Positions 46,460 through 56,790 of a DNA stretch of 64,000 bases are shown here, piece after piece. Numbering within the stretch: the first letter of the stretch is position 1; each line of letters starts with the position of its first letter. The stretch lies in assembly GCA_019638595.1 (NCBI GenBank), contig JAHBTJ010000001.1:1-64000 (forward strand). The letters run 5' to 3'. The notes below the pieces were generated by a model, which was given only the letters and a program-made list of their open reading frames with translations, searched no databases and was not told the DNA's origin. Source of the stretch: Chitinophagaceae bacterium. GTDB taxonomy: Bacteria > Bacteroidota > Bacteroidia > Chitinophagales > Chitinophagaceae. The position numbers and the translations under genes are program-made.

Positions 46460-49400
46460 ATGAAGAAAACTCTTCCCGTTGCTTTGTGCATGTTGATGTT
46501 GAACCTGGCTTCAGCACAGCAACCTGCTACCGTAAAAGAATATCAGCAGGTGTTCCCTACTTACCCGTTCTCTGACCCTAACCCCATCGCCTTGCTTTCA
46601 CCGGTATATCCCTATTTCCGGTACGATGGGTTTACCGATAAGCCTGTAACCCAACAGTGGAAGGTAGTAGAGCTGCAGAACGATTACATCAAAGTATTAA
46701 TACTGCCTGAAATTGGCGGGAAGATATGGGCGGCTATTGATAAAAAAAACAACAAACCTTTTATTTACTATAATCATGCTGTAAAGTTCCGTGATGTGGC
46801 TATGCGTGGTCCCTGGACCAGCGGCGGACTGGAAGCCAATTACGGCATTATCGGGCATACTCCTAATTGCGCTACCCCGGTGGACTATACGGTGCAAAAC
46901 AATCCTGACGGGAGTGTAAGCTGTTTTATTGGTGTGCTTGATCTGCTTACGCGCAGCAACTGGCGTGTTGAGATTAATTTGCCCAAAGACAAGGCCTATT
47001 TCAGTACCCGTTCGTTTTGGTATAATAGCACACCGGTTGAGCAACCGTATTATCATTGGATGAACCTGGGCATGAAATCAAAAGGCAATCTTGAATTTAT
47101 TTTTCCGGGTAATAAATATATAGGACACGATGGCGATCACGAAGATTGGCCGGTGAGCAGCAACGGTAAAAAAATAAATTTTTACGAAGAAAATAATTTC
47201 GGTGGCTATAAATCGTATCATGTTTTTGGAAAACCGGCTCATTTTTTTGGAGCGTACTATCACGATGATGATGATGGAATGGTAAGGTATGGTACTTACG
47301 ATGACAAGGCCGGGCGTAAAATATGGATATGGGGCTTATCGCGCCAGGGCATGATATGGGAGAAAATACTCACCGACACGGATGGGCAGTATGTAGAAAT
47401 TCAATCGGGCAGATTGTTTAACCAGAATGCGGGGAAAAGCAGCTTCACGCCGTTTAAGCATATCAGCTTTGCCCCGTATGCCACAGATGTGTGGACGGAA
47501 TACTGGTATCCAGTTTCGGGTATTAAGGGCATTGTGGAAGCAAACGCCAGCGGAGCCCTGAATATGAAATATGAAACCGGCTGGTTAAAGATTTACTTTT
47601 CTGCGGCGGAGCCTGTCAATGACGTATTGCAGGTTCTGTGGCAGGGTAAAAACATTTACAGTAAAAAATTGCAGCTATCTCCCCTGGAAGTATGGAATGA
47701 TTCTGTACAGGTAAGCATAAATGAAAATGAGCTGGTGGTTACACTGGGAGAGCATAAGCTTTCGTACAATTCCTCGCCCGCTGCTGATGTGTTGAAGAGA
47801 CCCGCGACATCACCGGAAAGCTTCAACTGGAATTCAGCTTATGGTTTGTACCTGCAGGGAGAGGAGCTGATGGATCAGAAAATGTACCCCGCGGCTGAAG
47901 AAAAGCTGGCAGCGTCGCTGGAAAGTGATCCTGGTTTTTTACCCGCGCTTGTAAAAATGGCAGCATTGCAATACCGGAATATGCGGTATGAAGAAGCGCT
48001 GCAAACAGTAATGCGCGCCTTACAGATAGATACACATGCCGGCGACGCCAATTATTATTATGGACTGATCAATGCACAACTAGGGAATGTTGTTGACGCG
48101 AAAGACGGCTTTAGTCTGGCCGCGCTTACACAGGAATACAGGAGTGCCGCCTATACGGGACTTGCCAGGCTGTATATCAGGGAAAAAAATTATGCAACAG
48201 GCATTACCTACACCCAAAAAGCAATTGACTATAACCGTTATAATATGGACGCCCTGATGCTGCAGGCAGTTGCGTTGCGGTATATGAATAACGGTACGGA
48301 GCTCGCACAAACCCTCAAAACTATTTTGTCTTACGATCCCCTGAACCATTTTTCCCGGTTTGAAAAATATTTGGCACAACCCAATGAATCTGCAAAGCAG
48401 GAGTTTACCTCGCTTATCAAAAATGAGTTGCCGCAGGAAACGTATGCAGAGCTGGCTGTATGGTATTATAATGCCGGCTGTGTAAAAGACGCGGAAGCTG
48501 TCTGGAAATCAGGACCCCTGTCTGCTGAAGCCGCTTACTGGCTGGCGTTTTTGAGTAACAGCAAGGTAGATTGCAATAAAGTCAATCCTGCGCTGGCATT
48601 TCCTTTTCGTTCCGAAACGGGCGCTGTACTGGAACAATTGCTGAAACAGCAAAACGACTGGTTGCTGAAATACCAGTTGGCGTTAATTTATAAAGACCGT
48701 AACCGTTTACAGGAATGTAAAGCCCTGTTGAAAGCATGTGGTAATGAACCGGCTTTTGCTCCCTTTTATGCTGTGCGCGCGCAAATTTGTAAAGACGAAA
48801 CTCCCGCGCTGGATGATTTACAGAAAGCTTTTGAACTGGGAAAAAAGGACTGGCGTTTTCATAAATTACTGGCGGAGTATTACATTCACCAGAAACAGCC
48901 TGCACAGGCTTTGGCCATAGCTGAGCCGTTTTATAAAGCACATCCTGATCATTATATCATGGGTATGCTATATGCCAAGAGTTTGCTGCTGAATAAAAAG
49001 TATGAAGATGCAGACCGGGTATTATCCGCGCTCCACATTATTCCATTTGAAGGAGCCACGGAAGGCAGGGCCCTGTATCGCGAAGCCAAGCTGATGCAGG
49101 CGGTTTCGGCGTTGAGCAACAAAAAAATACCGGGCGCAAAAAAGCTGATAGCCCAGGCAAGGTTATGGCCGGAATCATTAGGCGTGGGTAAGCCTTATGA
49201 AGAGGATATAGATGCCCGGCTGGAAGACTGGATGGAATATATTGCCGGCAACAGCAGGCAAAAGCAATTGCTCGACCGGATCAAAAAATTTACTCCCCGG
49301 GTAGATAACACCGTTAGGAATTTTATCCCGTCGAATGCGCTTATCAGCGCCTGGGCAATAGAAAAAGCAGACGGTAAGGAAAAAGCGGTTGAATGGCTGG

Positions 49401-49549
49401 ATTCGCAGATCAGCCTGCATCCCGATCAGCAAAAAATACTTGGCTGGTGCAAATCCGTTTTTGAAGGTAACTCACCCCAAAGTATACCCGAAGACGAAAA
49501 AGACGCCAGCATGCGTATTGTGGAAGCGCTGATGCAGATCGGTAAATAA
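46460..49549 (+). CDS. DUF5107 and TPR domain protein, secreted
   Basis: The start at 46460 gives 1029 aa and a signal peptide (MKKTLPVALCMLMLNLASAQ). Residues about 30-330 are the DUF5107 domain: VLILPEIGGKIWAAIDKKNNKPFIYYNHAVKFRDVAMRGPWTSGGLEANYGIIGHTPN. Its fold resembles aldose-epimerase-like carbohydrate-binding domains. The C-terminal two-thirds (from about 445) are TPR-like repeats such as DPGFLPALVKMAALQYRNMRYEEALQTVMRALQID. Such proteins are common in Bacteroidota and related phyla; a role in binding or processing glycans outside the cytoplasm is inferred from the domain. It is transcribed alone, divergent from the giant-protein island. Confidence 0.9.
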   Translation: MKKTLPVALCMLMLNLASAQQPATVKEYQQVFPTYPFSDPNPIALLSPVYPYFRYDGFTDKPVTQQWKVVELQNDYIKVLILPEIGGKIWAAIDKKNNKPFIYYNHAVKFRDVAMRGPWTSGGLEANYGIIGHTPNCATPVDYTVQNNPDGSVSCFIGVLDLLTRSNWRVEINLPKDKAYFSTRSFWYNSTPVEQPYYHWMNLGMKSKGNLEFIFPGNKYIGHDGDHEDWPVSSNGKKINFYEENNFGGYKSYHVFGKPAHFFGAYYHDDDDGMVRYGTYDDKAGRKIWIWGLSRQGMIWEKILTDTDGQYVEIQSGRLFNQNAGKSSFTPFKHISFAPYATDVWTEYWYPVSGIKGIVEANASGALNMKYETGWLKIYFSAAEPVNDVLQVLWQGKNIYSKKLQLSPLEVWNDSVQVSINENELVVTLGEHKLSYNSSPAADVLKRPATSPESFNWNSAYGLYLQGEELMDQKMYPAAEEKLAASLESDPGFLPALVKMAALQYRNMRYEEALQTVMRALQIDTHAGDANYYYGLINAQLGNVVDAKDGFSLAALTQEYRSAAYTGLARLYIREKNYATGITYTQKAIDYNRYNMDALMLQAVALRYMNNGTELAQTLKTILSYDPLNHFSRFEKYLAQPNESAKQEFTSLIKNELPQETYAELAVWYYNAGCVKDAEAVWKSGPLSAEAAYWLAFLSNSKVDCNKVNPALAFPFRSETGAVLEQLLKQQNDWLLKYQLALIYKDRNRLQECKALLKACGNEPAFAPFYAVRAQICKDETPALDDLQKAFELGKKDWRFHKLLAEYYIHQKQPAQALAIAEPFYKAHPDHYIMGMLYAKSLLLNKKYEDADRVLSALHIIPFEGATEGRALYREAKLMQAVSALSNKKIPGAKKLIAQARLWPESLGVGKPYEEDIDARLEDWMEYIAGNSRQKQLLDRIKKFTPRVDNTVRNFIPSNALISAWAIEKADGKEKAVEWLDSQISLHPDQQKILGWCKSVFEGNSPQSIPEDEKDASMRIVEALMQIGK

Positions 49550-49580
49550 ATATCAGTTGAGTTTGGTATGAATGATATCT

Positions 49581-50054
49581 TTATTCACCTTTATCATAAG
49601 TGGGCTCATGCAGGATAGGAAAATTGCAGGAATTGGCAATAAAGCATTTGCGGTTGGCTTCTTCATGAAGCATTTGTAACTTTTCTGTGTTGATTTCTCC
49701 GTTTATCAATATCAGCGGGTGCAGTGTTACCTGGGTAAAACGGCCGCTTCCATCGGCATTTTCATGCATTATTCCCGTAGCCTGATCTTCGTATGTCGTT
49801 ACAACAATTCCCCCTGCGGCACACAAATGAAGGAACCAGAGCATGTGGCAGGACGACAGGGAAGCTACCAGCAGCTCTTCAGGATTGTACCGTGCGGGAT
49901 CCCCGCGAAAGGAAGGATCGGATGAGCCGGGAATATCCGGCTTTTGCAGTATTGAAATAACGTAGTTCCTGCTGTAGCCGCCGTAGGTTTTTGTACCTTC
50001 TCCTTTATTCCCCGTCCATGCCAAATGTGTTTTGTAATAGTGTTGTTTTGACAT
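49581..50054 (-). CDS. OsmC family protein
   Basis: The product is 157 aa from the ATG at 50054. The frame extends to a TTG at 50078, but that codon lies inside the promoter word. The OsmC/Ohr fold is recognisable: YNPEELLVASLSSCHMLWFLHLCAAGG carries the first redox Cys, and EANRKCFIANSCNFPI carries the second. These proteins act as thiol peroxidases or bind small ligands and protect against organic peroxides. The variant belongs to the OsmC rather than the Ohr branch. It is transcribed singly towards the DUF5107 gene. Confidence 0.92.
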   Translation of the reverse strand: MSKQHYYKTHLAWTGNKGEGTKTYGGYSRNYVISILQKPDIPGSSDPSFRGDPARYNPEELLVASLSSCHMLWFLHLCAAGGIVVTTYEDQATGIMHENADGSGRFTQVTLHPLILINGEINTEKLQMLHEEANRKCFIANSCNFPILHEPTYDKGE

Positions 50055-50075
50055 CAGGCTTGTTTTATTATAGTG

Positions 50076-50083
50076 CAAAAGTA
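50076..50083 (-). promoter_or_regulatory. -7 promoter word of the osmC-like gene
   Basis: Minus-strand TACTTTTG fits TAnnTTTG, 21 bases before the ATG at 50054. No properly spaced -33 TTG was seen. Confidence 0.45.
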
Positions 50084-50157
50084 GGCATCACCTGTTACAT
50101 GTATGGCGCCGGGCAAAAGAAGCTGCATCTACAGCGCCGGGAGGGATAAAGATAATA

Positions 50158-50188
50158 GGGTTCCGAACCTTTCAAAGGTTCGGAACCC
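50158..50188. repeat. Perfect 31-base palindrome
   Basis: GGGTTCCGAACCTTT and AAAGGTTCGGAACCC face each other around one C. There is no T-run on either side, so it does not look like a terminator. It could be a REP-type element or a protein-binding site. Confidence 0.6.
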
Positions 50189-50341
50189 ATACCGCAAAAA
50201 TGGAAAAGAGGGCGCGCGCCTACAGGACAACAGGCAACAGAGCCTGCCGGGGGATAAACAGGTTAAATCTGTGCTGCAAAAATTAAGCTGTATGTCTCAT
50301 GGAGGCTACCCGTTGGTAAAATAATAGCAATAAGGCTATAT

Positions 50342-50354
50342 GCACCATAGGTGC
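50342..50354. repeat. Short palindrome, REP-like
   Basis: GCACC-ATA-GGTGC has the same architecture as GCTCC-TAC-GGAGC at 5955-5967. The surrounding 50190-50520 region holds nothing else that I recognise. Confidence 0.35.
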
Positions 50355-50520
50355 TACCCTTTCCCTACAAAAGCGGGCTGTTACTCTGGCGTAAAAAGTA
50401 TAATATGAAGAAAACAACAGCTTGCGTGTAGTACAAAATTAGTTTCGCACGGTTTAAAATTTCAAATCTTTCTGCTGCAGGAGAACTTATTAGCTCTCTA
50501 ATATGTACCCTGCGCTATAA

Positions 50521-50554
50521 AATAAAAAATCCCCGGCGGCAATGCCCCGGGGAT
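50521..50554 (-). terminator. Intrinsic terminator of the atpD-atpC operon
   Basis: The stem ATCCCCGG / CCGGGGAT with an inner GGC/GCC extension is followed on the minus strand by TTTTTTATT. It lies 25 bases after the atpC stop codon. Confidence 0.85.
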
Positions 50555-50578
50555 AGTAATATGGTAAATAATAACGTG

Positions 50579-50833
50579 TTAAGCTTCCACCGCTCCTTCG
50601 GCCAATACCGCCACTTTATTATTGATAACTTCAGCAAAGCCTCCATTGATCGTGTAAACTAACGGATTGCTGTTTTTATCTTTTAATATTTTCACTTTGC
50701 CCGCTTTAAGTGCACTTACCAGGGGAGCATGCTTATCGAGTATTTCGAATGAACCGCTGATGCCGGGCAACTGAACTCCGTATACCTCGCCGCTGAACAA
50801 TTTACGCTCGGGTGTCAATATTTCTAATTCCAT
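50579..50833 (-). CDS. atpC: ATP synthase F1 subunit epsilon, short form
   Basis: An 84-aa protein made only of the N-terminal beta-sandwich (MELEILTPERKLFSGEVYGVQLPGISGSFEILDKHAPLVSAL). The C-terminal helical hairpin that regulates F1 in many bacteria is missing, as is usual in Bacteroidota. It couples the rotor to the F1 head. It follows atpD by 17 bp and is co-transcribed with it. The rest of the ATP synthase genes are not in this window. Confidence 0.95.
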   Translation of the reverse strand: MELEILTPERKLFSGEVYGVQLPGISGSFEILDKHAPLVSALKAGKVKILKDKNSNPLVYTINGGFAEVINNKVAVLAEGAVEA

Positions 50834-50850
50834 GCGTGGTTGTTTTCTGC

Positions 50851-52353
<1,503 letters not shown>

Positions 52354-52389
52354 TTAAAATATTTTAAGGTATGTGGGGCAAATGTGCGG

Positions 52390-52420
52390 CAAAGGTAAGG
52401 TGCGGCTGATAATTGTCCAA
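52390..52420 (-). promoter_or_regulatory. Promoter of the atpD-atpC operon
   Basis: On the minus strand, TTG at 52420-52418 and TACCTTTG at 52397-52390 are separated by 20 bases, close to the Bacteroidota TTG-N19-TAnnTTTG pattern. Confidence 0.65.
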
Positions 52421-52477
52421 TTCGTAAGCGGAGTATTTTAAAAATATGATGGAAGTTTTGAAATTAAAGCGGCGCCA

Positions 52478-52690
52478 AACAAAAAACCGGGCTTTTAAGC
52501 CCGGTCAATGCTTTGAAATCCTTTCAGAGGTTGGTAAGATTAAGGTTGTGAATCTTTTTGATCGGTTATCTGAAATCTGATTTCATGTTAGCTTCAAGGT
52601 TAGTGTTTTTGGTTTTCCAGATACGGATTTTCCTGTTTTCAGTGATACTGGATTCCTGTTTGGTTTTTCAAAGGATAGCGTTTCACTTTT
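52478..52690 (-). ncRNA. Candidate small RNA or leader ending in an intrinsic terminator
   Basis: The stem ACCGGGCTT / AAGCCCGGT at 52486-52505 is followed on the minus strand by TTTTTTGTTTG, a classical terminator. It is not at the end of any gene: it points towards atpD, 130 bp upstream of its start, and 340 bp separate it from the divergent AAA gene. About 180 bases of minus-strand sequence before it carry no ORF longer than a MKSDFR hexapeptide. A short RNA ending here, or an attenuator ahead of atpD, would explain it. The 5' end is a guess. Confidence 0.4.
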
Positions 52691-52845
52691 GATACCTCAA
52701 AGATGGGCATAAACCTGCGCCTTTTAAACTTAATTCGGCAGGTTGCAATGATTGTTCGATTTTTGGGAAGAAAACTTCGATTAGCCGTGAATATTAGTAG
52801 CATAAATGCAGAAAAGCAATTATTAACTTTACCACATTTATAAGT

Positions 52846-54516
52846 ATGAGAATAACAGAGCTACATCTGGTCAATTTTAAAAGATTTACTGACCTCACCA
52901 TTACCAATATCCCTGAATCATCCAAACTGGTATTGTTAATTGGATCGAACGGATCCGGGAAGTCTGCCGTTTTGGATGTATTTAGCCTGATGCTTGGCGC
53001 AGTTCGTCATGATGTAAGTGGTGGTGAAGAACGTTTTGAATATTATTACAAACAAACAAATCAAGAGCTTTTGTTAACTATAACCGTTACAAACGGTGAA
53101 ACCTTTTCAATATCGGGAGAGAGAGGTGGTCTTTCCTGGGATGAACGGCTATACAAATTAAAAGGCGCCAATTTCTACGGTCGAACCAGCTTCAGGCAAA
53201 TCCCTCAGCTTACCAGAACTTCTCTGGGTGAACAAAAGTTCGATTTTGACAAAGACTCTGATCGCCCCAAATTTTTTATTGAGCGCGATAGTCGTTTCGA
53301 AAACGACGTAGAAAAAATAACGGAGATCATCCTGAAAGATTTTTTCAGGTCTGGCCGGTCCAACGAACAAATCAGGCACGAGTATATCGACCCTATCAAT
53401 AAGGCCTTAAGAAACATATTCGGAACCGGAAATGGTACCAAACTTCAGCTTATTGAAATTATCCCACCTCTGGAGGGTAAGATCGCCCAAATCAATTTTA
53501 AAAAAGGAGAATCGGAAATTCATTATAACTTCCTAAGTGCGGGAGAGAAAGAAGTCTTCAACCTTTTGATCAATCTGCTGAGTCGCGCTTCTTTATATAG
53601 GGATACTATTTACTTTTTTGATGAAATAGATCTTCATCTGAATACCCGGCTTCAATATAACTTATTGAAAGAAATTACGGAAAACTGGATCCCGGAAACT
53701 TCACAACTATGGACAGCCTCACATTCACTTGGTTTTATCGAATATGCAAAACAACACGATCATGCTTCCATTATTGACTTTGATGATCTGGATTTTGACC
53801 TGCCCAGGATCTTGTCGCCCGAGCCTAAAGATAATCCCGACATCTATGAAATAGCAGTTGGTAAAGAATATCTGCCCGCCCTTTTTAAACAAATGGAGGT
53901 ATACTTCGTTGAAAATAAAGATCGTGACTACTATGCTACGGTTGGCATAGAGAATACGGTTTTTGTTTCGGACAATAGCAGGAATAATGTATATCACAAA
54001 GTGAAAAGCACAGGTTTGAAAGGGATTGTTGACAGAGATTTTTTAAGTGATGATGATATCTATGAAATAAAAAAGCATTATCTCAATCTTAGAATACTCA
54101 ACTATTACAGCATTGAAAATTATATGTATCATCCTGACAACTTAGAGGAATATTATAATATCATTAATGCTGCCTTTTCGAAATCTCGATATACCGAAGA
54201 CTTGGTGCGAGCGAAAAATAAATCAAAAGACTCAATAATCATTGGAATAGCTTTGGCGCGCACAGGGTATCCGTACTTTACAGAACCTGAGTTTAATGGC
54301 AAGCCAATTCAGAACAGGTTTAAAAATTCGGAGGAAAACCGAAACGAGTCGGCCATTATTCAACAATATTTGAATAGTGATGAACTGGAAGTATTTTATA
54401 AAGTTCTTCCTATGAAGAGTTACTGTACTCAACTACCCGAACGTCAAAATATAGCCAAGTTTGATCTGGTAAAAACGGATTGGTTCAAACAACAAATTAA
54501 GGAGTTGCTTAAATAA
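52846..54516 (+). CDS. AAA/ABC-type ATPase fused to a DUF4435 (TOPRIM-like) domain; PARIS-like defence candidate
   Basis: A 556-aa protein. The N-terminal ATPase has MRITELHLVNFKRFTDLTI, Walker A GSNGSGKS (33-40), an ABC-type signature LSAGEKE (230-236), Walker B YFFDEIDLHLNT (256-267) and an H-loop TASHS (290-294). From about 340 a second domain follows with YFVENKDRDYY (353-363), GIVDRDFL (393-400) and YYSIENYMY (420-428), the pattern of DUF4435. AAA plus DUF4435 is the composition of the AriA and AriB proteins of PARIS antiphage systems, which also occur as single fused proteins; OLD-family nucleases are the alternative. It stands alone beside housekeeping genes, 7 bp from a convergent SH3-MBL hydrolase. 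A nuclease role triggered by phage is inferred. Confidence 0.75.
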   Translation: MRITELHLVNFKRFTDLTITNIPESSKLVLLIGSNGSGKSAVLDVFSLMLGAVRHDVSGGEERFEYYYKQTNQELLLTITVTNGETFSISGERGGLSWDERLYKLKGANFYGRTSFRQIPQLTRTSLGEQKFDFDKDSDRPKFFIERDSRFENDVEKITEIILKDFFRSGRSNEQIRHEYIDPINKALRNIFGTGNGTKLQLIEIIPPLEGKIAQINFKKGESEIHYNFLSAGEKEVFNLLINLLSRASLYRDTIYFFDEIDLHLNTRLQYNLLKEITENWIPETSQLWTASHSLGFIEYAKQHDHASIIDFDDLDFDLPRILSPEPKDNPDIYEIAVGKEYLPALFKQMEVYFVENKDRDYYATVGIENTVFVSDNSRNNVYHKVKSTGLKGIVDRDFLSDDDIYEIKKHYLNLRILNYYSIENYMYHPDNLEEYYNIINAAFSKSRYTEDLVRAKNKSKDSIIIGIALARTGYPYFTEPEFNGKPIQNRFKNSEENRNESAIIQQYLNSDELEVFYKVLPMKSYCTQLPERQNIAKFDLVKTDWFKQQIKELLK

Positions 54517-54522
54517 ATTAAT

Positions 54523-55821
54523 TCAAGTCCCCGGCAATTGATACGAATCCCACAGATCCGCCGGCGCGCCGGCTTCCTTCATTTGATTGATATATACATC
54601 TGATCCGTTACAGCGTACATTAATAAGCCCGAAAATGATCTTTGATTTGCTTACCGAACGGGCAAGCTCGGTAGAGTATACCAGCGGGCGGGCGCCTCTG
54701 CCGTATTTTCCTGCACAGCCTATGGCATCTGCACGGGGGTGGGAGTAGGTTTCATTGTCGCCCGATGATATGATTGTTGCATAGGGATGTACCTGTTGTA
54801 TAAAAGCTTCTGTAAAATCTGAGGATCCGTGATGACAGGATTTGAACACGTCTGTTTCAAACGGGTGGTGGTTCCCGTATTTGGCCAGCAGGTATTCTTC
54901 TGATTGGCTGTTGAGATCGCCTCCAAATAAAAAGCTTCTGTTGCCAAACTTCACTTTTAATACAAGGCTATGACCATTGATGGTTTTGCTTTCATTACTC
55001 CAGTATACAAAATTTTTTTTATTATTTACCCGTTCCGTGAAAGGAGCCAGTACCTCAATAGAAAAATTTTGACGCTCTATTACTCTTGATACGGGCCTGT
55101 CTCCCGATTCCAGGCGCCTGACGCCGCCCAGCCTGTTCTCTTTTTTGGCGTTCGCAATGGCCTTCATAAAGCCGGATACATCCCTGTTGAATGGGGCGGG
55201 TTCATTGGTTGTAAGCAGGTTGTTGAATATTTTGGCGAGATAACTTACCCCGTCTTTTTTAAAGGTATCGCCCAGGCTTGTATTATATGGGTTGGTTCGC
55301 TCTGCGAATTTTAATATCCCCGCATGATAAATATTGCCGAATGTAAAACGGGGATCATTCAGTATTTTGATGCATCCCTTGTAATGGTCTGTATCAAAAT
55401 GGCTGATAAAAAGATGGTGGATATGAACAGGCTTTTTTGCATTCAGCAGGTAAGTGTATTGCCATTTGGTAAGATAGCTATGCATATTGTCTGCCGGCCC
55501 GGCGTCTATCAGTATCCTGAGACCGCCTGCTTCTATCAGTACCCCATCACCCTGTCCAACATCCAGGTAAAATATTTTAATACCCATCGTATCACCCAGG
55601 TCGGCTTTGCGCATCCAGCCATCAGGTCCGGCAGTAGTAACCTTGTAAAAGTCGCCTTGCTCATCACCGGGCTTTACGTAGGTGCCCATCTGGATTTTAT
55701 TGATGATCTTTTTCCCTTTATTGCTTACTACACTTTCATATACAGGCGCTTCATTGGTAACAGCGTATAAAAAAGAAGGTAACATAGCTGCTTGTTCAAA
55801 GGGCTTTAACGAATTAAGCAT
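54523..55821 (-). CDS. SH3-like plus metallo-beta-lactamase-fold hydrolase (ComEC/Rec2-like)
   Basis: A 432-aa protein with no signal peptide. Residues about 20-78 form an SH3-like domain (APVYESVVSNKGKKIINKIQMGTYV ... GPDGWMRKADL). The MBL domain follows: IFYLDVGQGDGVLIEAGGLRILIDAG, the zinc motif SHFDTDHYKG (His141, Asp143, Asp145, His146), FGGDLN and KSCHHGSSDFTEAFI. This matches the stand-alone ComEC-type competence hydrolase family, whose substrate may be DNA or nucleotides. It is convergent with the AAA-DUF4435 gene, with 6 bp between the stops. Functional coupling is possible but not required. Confidence 0.85.
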   Translation of the reverse strand: MLNSLKPFEQAAMLPSFLYAVTNEAPVYESVVSNKGKKIINKIQMGTYVKPGDEQGDFYKVTTAGPDGWMRKADLGDTMGIKIFYLDVGQGDGVLIEAGGLRILIDAGPADNMHSYLTKWQYTYLLNAKKPVHIHHLFISHFDTDHYKGCIKILNDPRFTFGNIYHAGILKFAERTNPYNTSLGDTFKKDGVSYLAKIFNNLLTTNEPAPFNRDVSGFMKAIANAKKENRLGGVRRLESGDRPVSRVIERQNFSIEVLAPFTERVNNKKNFVYWSNESKTINGHSLVLKVKFGNRSFLFGGDLNSQSEEYLLAKYGNHHPFETDVFKSCHHGSSDFTEAFIQQVHPYATIISSGDNETYSHPRADAIGCAGKYGRGARPLVYSTELARSVSKSKIIFGLINVRCNGSDVYINQMKEAGAPADLWDSYQLPGT

Positions 55822-55886
55822 TAGAAGATAGATATCCCTGTTTTATATCCGCTTAACGCCGGGTTGTTACTGCTTACAGGGTAATA

Positions 55887-56597
55887 TTATGCAAGCAGGT
55901 ATTTAAAAACCAATGCTGCCAGCACTCCCCCCGCAATAGGCGCTGCTACGGGCACCCATGCATAGCTCCAGTTACTGTCGCGTTTTCCTTTAATAGGCAG
56001 TATGGCATGCATGATACGGGGACCCAGGTCGCGGGCGGGGTTGATGGCATAACCCGTAGGGCCGCCCAGGCTTAAGCCGATGCCAAGTACTAATAAAGCA
56101 ATAGGCAGGGCATCGAGCGAGCCTAATTTCATATCGGGCTTTGCCAGCAATAAGGCGCCCAATACCAAAACAAATGTACCTGCCATTTCGGTTATGCAAT
56201 TGTAGAGTGCGTTAGGTATGGCGGGTGAAGTGCAAAATACTGCCAGCTTGAAATCGGCATTCTCCGTGGCATCGAAATGCGGCCGGTACGATATCCATAC
56301 TACGAACGCGCCAATGAACGCACCAATGAACTGGGCCAGTATATACGCGGGAACTTTCTCCCATTCAAAGCTTCCTTCCACTGCAAGACCAATGGTAACG
56401 GCCGGGTTTAAATGCGCCCCGCTGGCGGCAGCCGACGCGTATACACCGGTAAAAACACCCACTGCCCAGCCAAAGGTTATTACTATCCAGCCGCTGTTAT
56501 TGCCTTTGGTGCCGGTGAGCAATACATTGGCAACAACACCTGCCCCCAACGTTATAAGTAAAGCCGTACCTGTAATTTCTGCTATAAATGGCGACAT
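55887..56597 (-). CDS. glpF: Aquaglyceroporin (MIP family, GlpF-like)
   Basis: The product is 236 aa from the ATG at 56597. Six TM helices and the two half-helix motifs HLNPAVT and INPARDLGPR are present. Asp after the second NPAR is characteristic of glycerol-conducting GlpF rather than water-specific AqpZ. It allows glycerol to enter the cell. The glycerol-3-phosphate dehydrogenase gene lies upstream on the same strand, 193 bp away, with a repeat patch between them. No glycerol kinase gene is visible in the window. Confidence 0.93.
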   Translation of the reverse strand: MSPFIAEITGTALLITLGAGVVANVLLTGTKGNNSGWIVITFGWAVGVFTGVYASAAASGAHLNPAVTIGLAVEGSFEWEKVPAYILAQFIGAFIGAFVVWISYRPHFDATENADFKLAVFCTSPAIPNALYNCITEMAGTFVLVLGALLLAKPDMKLGSLDALPIALLVLGIGLSLGGPTGYAINPARDLGPRIMHAILPIKGKRDSNWSYAWVPVAAPIAGGVLAALVFKYLLA

Positions 56598-56669
56598 ATG
56601 CAAGCTGTTAGAATTGTTGAAATAATAGTGAGAAGGTAAATATAAAGAATCAAATTTCAAGAACCAAGT

Positions 56670-56790
56670 ATTTAGCTATCGGCTGTCAGCCATAAGCTGT
56701 CAGCTATCGGCGATCAGCCGTCAGCAATTTATAGTTTATGGTTTTTTGTTTGTGGTTGTAACCTGCGACTTGTAACCTGCAACCAAATCC
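56670..56790. repeat. Dispersed intergenic repeat mosaic (patch 4)
   Basis: Words shared with the other patches: AGCTATCGGCTGTCAGCC, AAGCTGTCAGCTATCGG, TTTATAGTTTATGGTTTTTT, TTTGTTTGTGGTTG and GTAACCTGCGACTTGTAACC. It separates glpD from glpF. Confidence 0.75.

Noticed and set aside
46147-46491. Minus-strand 114-codon frame at the start of the DUF5107 gene
   Set aside because: It overlaps the signal peptide and promoter of a well-supported plus-strand gene and has no protein-like features.
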